14,873 bases of DNA, from contig VGKN01000011.1 of NCBI GenBank assembly GCA_016867055.1, positions 1 to 14,873 on the forward strand, given 5' to 3'. Origin of the DNA: Candidatus Omnitrophota bacterium (GTDB lineage Bacteria > Omnitrophota > Koll11 > VGKN01). The position numbers and the translations under genes were made by a program. Every line of letters begins with the position of its first letter. The stretch's first letter is position 1. This document shows positions 13,001 through 14,873 of this stretch, piece after piece. The notes beneath the pieces were generated by a model that was not told where the DNA came from, did not search any database, and saw nothing but the letters and a program-made list of their open reading frames with translations.

Positions 13001-14873
13001 GTTATAGCTGGAGATAGTAAACAATTACCTCCAACAAGCTTTTTCCAATCAGAAGTCATTACTCCAGAGGATGAAGAAGGATTTACTGAAGAAACAGTAG
13101 ATTTAGATAGTATTCTTGATGAGTGTGCGGTTAGCGGTATCTCCCGGACAATGTTAAGATGGCATTATAGAAGCAAACACGAATCTTTGATTGCTTTCTC
13201 AAATAAGCATTTTTATGAAAATCACCTTTTTACTTTTCCTTGCGCAGAGGAAGAATGTGAACATTTAGGCATAAAATTTCATTATTTACCTAGTACATCT
13301 TACGATAGAGGTGGAAGTGGGACAAACGTTGAGGAGGCTCGAGAAGTCGCAAAGGCTATTTTTAAGCATTTTAGAGAACATCCAGAGTTAAGCTTAGGAG
13401 TCGGAACATTTAGCATAAGACAGAAATATGCAATAGAAGATGTAATAGAAGAAATGTTAAGACAAGATAACAGTCTTGAAGTATTTTTTGCTAGAGACAA
13501 AATAGAACATTTTTTTGTAAAAAATTTAGAGACTATTCAAGGCGACGAAAGAGATGTGATATTCATAAGTGTTGGGTATGGGAAAGATCCAAACGGGAAG
13601 CTACCTATGAATTTTGGGCCTATCAATCAAATTGGTGGTGCCCGAAGACTAAATGTGTTAGTAACTCGTGCAAGAAAGCGCTTAGAAATATTTAGTTCAA
13701 TTAGAGGCGATGATTTTGATTTATCGAGAACGGATAGCGAAGGAGTCCATTTATTAAAGCATTATTTAGATTTTGCCGAAAAGGGAAAGTCTGCTTTATT
13801 GCGCGAAGCTGATACAGGCGGTTTTTTAGAATCTCCTTTTGAAGAATCAGTATATAACTTATTAGTAAATAAAGGACTTAAAGTAAGAAAACAAGTGGGA
13901 TGTTCAGGCTACAGGATTGATTTAGCAATAATTGATGATGATCGGCCGGGGCGGTATGTTCTTGGGATAGAATGCGATGGGGCACATTATCATTCTTCAG
14001 CAACAGCAAGGGACAGGGATAGATTAAGAGAACAAGTTTTGGAAGATTTAAATTGGAATATTTACAGAATTTGGTCCACAGATTGGTTTAAAAATCCTCG
14101 TTTAGAATTTGAAAAACTAATTAACGTGATTGAGAAAGCAAAAAGAGGCGAATTTTATAAAAAAAAACTAAAAGTTAACTCTGGATATGAAATCCAATAT
14201 AGAAATCCTACTTCAAAGAGAAATAATCTACAAATCAAAGACTACTCTTTAACCCCCATCCATAAAACACTTGCCTCTGAGAATTTTTATTTATCAGATA
14301 CTTCTAAAATTTGTTCAATATTAAAGAAAGTTGTAGAGTACGAAGGCCCTGTTCATAAAGACGAAGCAGAAAGGCGAGTTGTGCAACATTGGGGGATACG
14401 TGCAGTGGGAAGCAGGATACGAGAAATTCTTGGTGAAGCTGAACATATTAGCGTTTCTGAGAAGATGATTAAGAAAAAGGGGAATTTTTATTGGCCAGTA
14501 GATATGGAAAAGCCTGTTGTTAGACGGCGAGATTCAATGGATGTTAATAAAAATATAGAATTTATTGCTTTGGAAGAAATAGGAGAAGCAGCATTGTTAG
14601 CATTAGAAACGGAATATAGCATGCCGAAGGATAATCTAATTGAGCAGACAGCAAACTTACTTGGTTTTGATAGAGTAACCGAGGACATAAGCAAATATAT
14701 TTGGGAAGCTATTAAAAAATATAAAAAAGAGCACAAAATCACTGAGGTTAACGATAGATTAATATTGGTTAAAGAAAAAATAGTGAGTTGTTCTACGTGC
14801 GGTCAAAAATTGAAATTTCCTGATAAAAATATAGAAATAACATGCCCAAAATGTAAAACTAGTTTTACAAATA
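10046..14873 (+). CDS. Giant DUF4011 / SF1 helicase / Vsr-like nuclease / DUF3320 protein, 3' end outside the window
   Basis: The frame is open from ATG 10046 to the window edge, 1609 codons without a stop. In order: an N-terminal DUF4011 region (KWKDKLIDLSKRNRLLNFR, about 11-29); a UPF1-like SF1 helicase with Q-motif DSSQQQAI near 306, Walker A GPPGTGKS at 326-333, Walker B DEASQ at 965-969, AGDSKQLPP at 988-996, HYRS at 1040-1043, QGDERD at 1165-1170 and VTRARKR at 1206-1212. About 630 residues, rich in charged helical sequence, separate Walker A from Walker B. Next comes a DUF559/Vsr-like PD-(D/E)xK nuclease with ESPFEE near 1262-1267, D1292, and E1309-x-D1311 in IECDGAHYH; then a DUF3320 region (about 1400-1560) and a zinc ribbon with C1582, C1585, C1600 and C1603. 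All catalytic motifs look intact. It probably translocates on nucleic acid and cleaves it. A defence role is inferred from architecture, the XRE partner and the location. Confidence 0.93.
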   Translation, partial: MVNIVEERIKKWKDKLIDLSKRNRLLNFRPTKVTTIKITDELPTEILSLLAIENEGMEFLPVASSEDELFKESEDNKEIKEELSMEFQTYKKEELEQRYRDKYLQTDLAKEKLPKNLFRIYSKANSVIEEQGYNVLFLSLGCLEWYESEESNVKLKAPIILVPVELTRTSVRSKFKLKVHEEEPLILNPALILKMQNDFAITIEPIDEELENIDPQQIFSQIQSAIRKFDRWSVTNDIYLSLFSFAKFIMYKDIERFLSILLNNPVIRLICGQPGEQKVSLGLLLEQKELDKILTPHKTFQILDADSSQQQAILAVKERKNLVIEGPPGTGKSQTIANIISEFLADDKKVLFVSQKMAALEVVKKRLDNNGLGDFCLELHSRKANKNEVIKELVRVLEMQKKPDHSHDDEITKLEKLRNELNNYVKDIHTPFGKLEMTPYQAVGIINIHPEIQDIAFVFKDSQEWDRKKYDASCDLLDSLADILSKIHNPLEYPWYGSKLTSIYYQEKLRLKEVAESILNNYSILQDYIKQLAKETFFKEPSTIVDIEILIEANKLLQESPLVTKSILTNERWNSLSWEIEDIIKNVKFFNEFKAGLSTKYNIDKFISDNIEIDSLINRYCHYSKNPFLFLTSSFWRDRSLLKKYIIGKKYKPRIKEIIADLERIKEGKQTLEKINNNKLGSELFGEIWKGKDTDWESLDNFSKWMVKFRYYVIKKYFMDNVFEELEKHKIDKENSQIILGNLSSVLNKLKDDTKLFIELTKIDEILAFGAKYDEALLSGILKKINNMRNNIDLIEDWTRYQEILETCEEFGLKDFVNKVLSIKIPIEKIVDTFKCQFLRCWLDVAFLERASLKRFRGEDHEKLIQKFCELDKKQIELAKIRIQHKLSGKFDTTYTPSYTPSKGSELGILLRESRKTRAHMPIRKFFEQAPNVVINLKPCLMMSPLTVAQFLNPELIKFDLVIFDEASQIPPEDSIGAILRGRQVVIAGDSKQLPPTSFFQSEVITPEDEEGFTEETVDLDSILDECAVSGISRTMLRWHYRSKHESLIAFSNKHFYENHLFTFPCAEEECEHLGIKFHYLPSTSYDRGGSGTNVEEAREVAKAIFKHFREHPELSLGVGTFSIRQKYAIEDVIEEMLRQDNSLEVFFARDKIEHFFVKNLETIQGDERDVIFISVGYGKDPNGKLPMNFGPINQIGGARRLNVLVTRARKRLEIFSSIRGDDFDLSRTDSEGVHLLKHYLDFAEKGKSALLREADTGGFLESPFEESVYNLLVNKGLKVRKQVGCSGYRIDLAIIDDDRPGRYVLGIECDGAHYHSSATARDRDRLREQVLEDLNWNIYRIWSTDWFKNPRLEFEKLINVIEKAKRGEFYKKKLKVNSGYEIQYRNPTSKRNNLQIKDYSLTPIHKTLASENFYLSDTSKICSILKKVVEYEGPVHKDEAERRVVQHWGIRAVGSRIREILGEAEHISVSEKMIKKKGNFYWPVDMEKPVVRRRDSMDVNKNIEFIALEEIGEAALLALETEYSMPKDNLIEQTANLLGFDRVTEDISKYIWEAIKKYKKEHKITEVNDRLILVKEKIVSCSTCGQKLKFPDKNIEITCPKCKTSFTN

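Overview
The window reads as a low-GC bacterial chromosome fragment with a Gram-negative style housekeeping gene set (LepA, signal peptidase I, a lipoprotein, PgsA, Der, PlsY, GpsA) and c-di-GMP signalling. The combination of gene order, the GEMM-I riboswitch next to a PilZ gene, and the short palindromic spacers is what I would expect from an uncultivated lineage such as Candidatus Omnitrophota. That assignment is inference from general impression and not proven by any marker here.

Region 1 (1-8425) is a compact, entirely plus-strand core block. It starts inside a phosphohexomutase gene, which overlaps lepA. Then come lepB (TTG start), a glycine-zipper/zinc-ribbon lipoprotein, pgsA, der and plsY (der and plsY overlap). 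After plsY there is a sigma70-like promoter and a class I cyclic-di-GMP riboswitch, followed by a 124-residue protein of unknown function and a PilZ (c-di-GMP receptor) protein. A strong intrinsic terminator closes that unit, and gpsA follows from its own near-leaderless promoter. PlsY, GpsA and PgsA act in one pathway: GpsA makes glycerol-3-phosphate, PlsY acylates it, and PgsA uses CDP-diacylglycerol plus glycerol-3-phosphate to start phosphatidylglycerol synthesis.

Region 2 (8426-9811) is a repeat-rich junction without ordinary genes. It holds palindromic spacer DNA, a truncated 5' copy of tRNA-Pro, a complete tRNA-Pro(GGG) enclosed by a perfect 18-bp inverted repeat, further small palindromes, and a RAYT/Y1-type HUH transposase gene. 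The transposase gene is bracketed by inverted copies of a 20-bp sequence, and the left copy is tandemly duplicated.

Region 3 (9812-14873, open at the right edge) is visibly more A+T-rich. It encodes a 70-residue XRE-type repressor and, 21 nt later, a giant multidomain protein running off the window: DUF4011, UPF1-like SF1 helicase split by a long insert, Vsr/DUF559-like nuclease, DUF3320 and a C-terminal zinc ribbon. This is a plausible antiviral or anti-plasmid defence module next to a tRNA gene.

The two most noteworthy observations are a 51-nt structured insertion placed at the ligand-binding junction of the c-di-GMP riboswitch, and the XRE plus helicase-nuclease module beside a disturbed tRNA-Pro locus.
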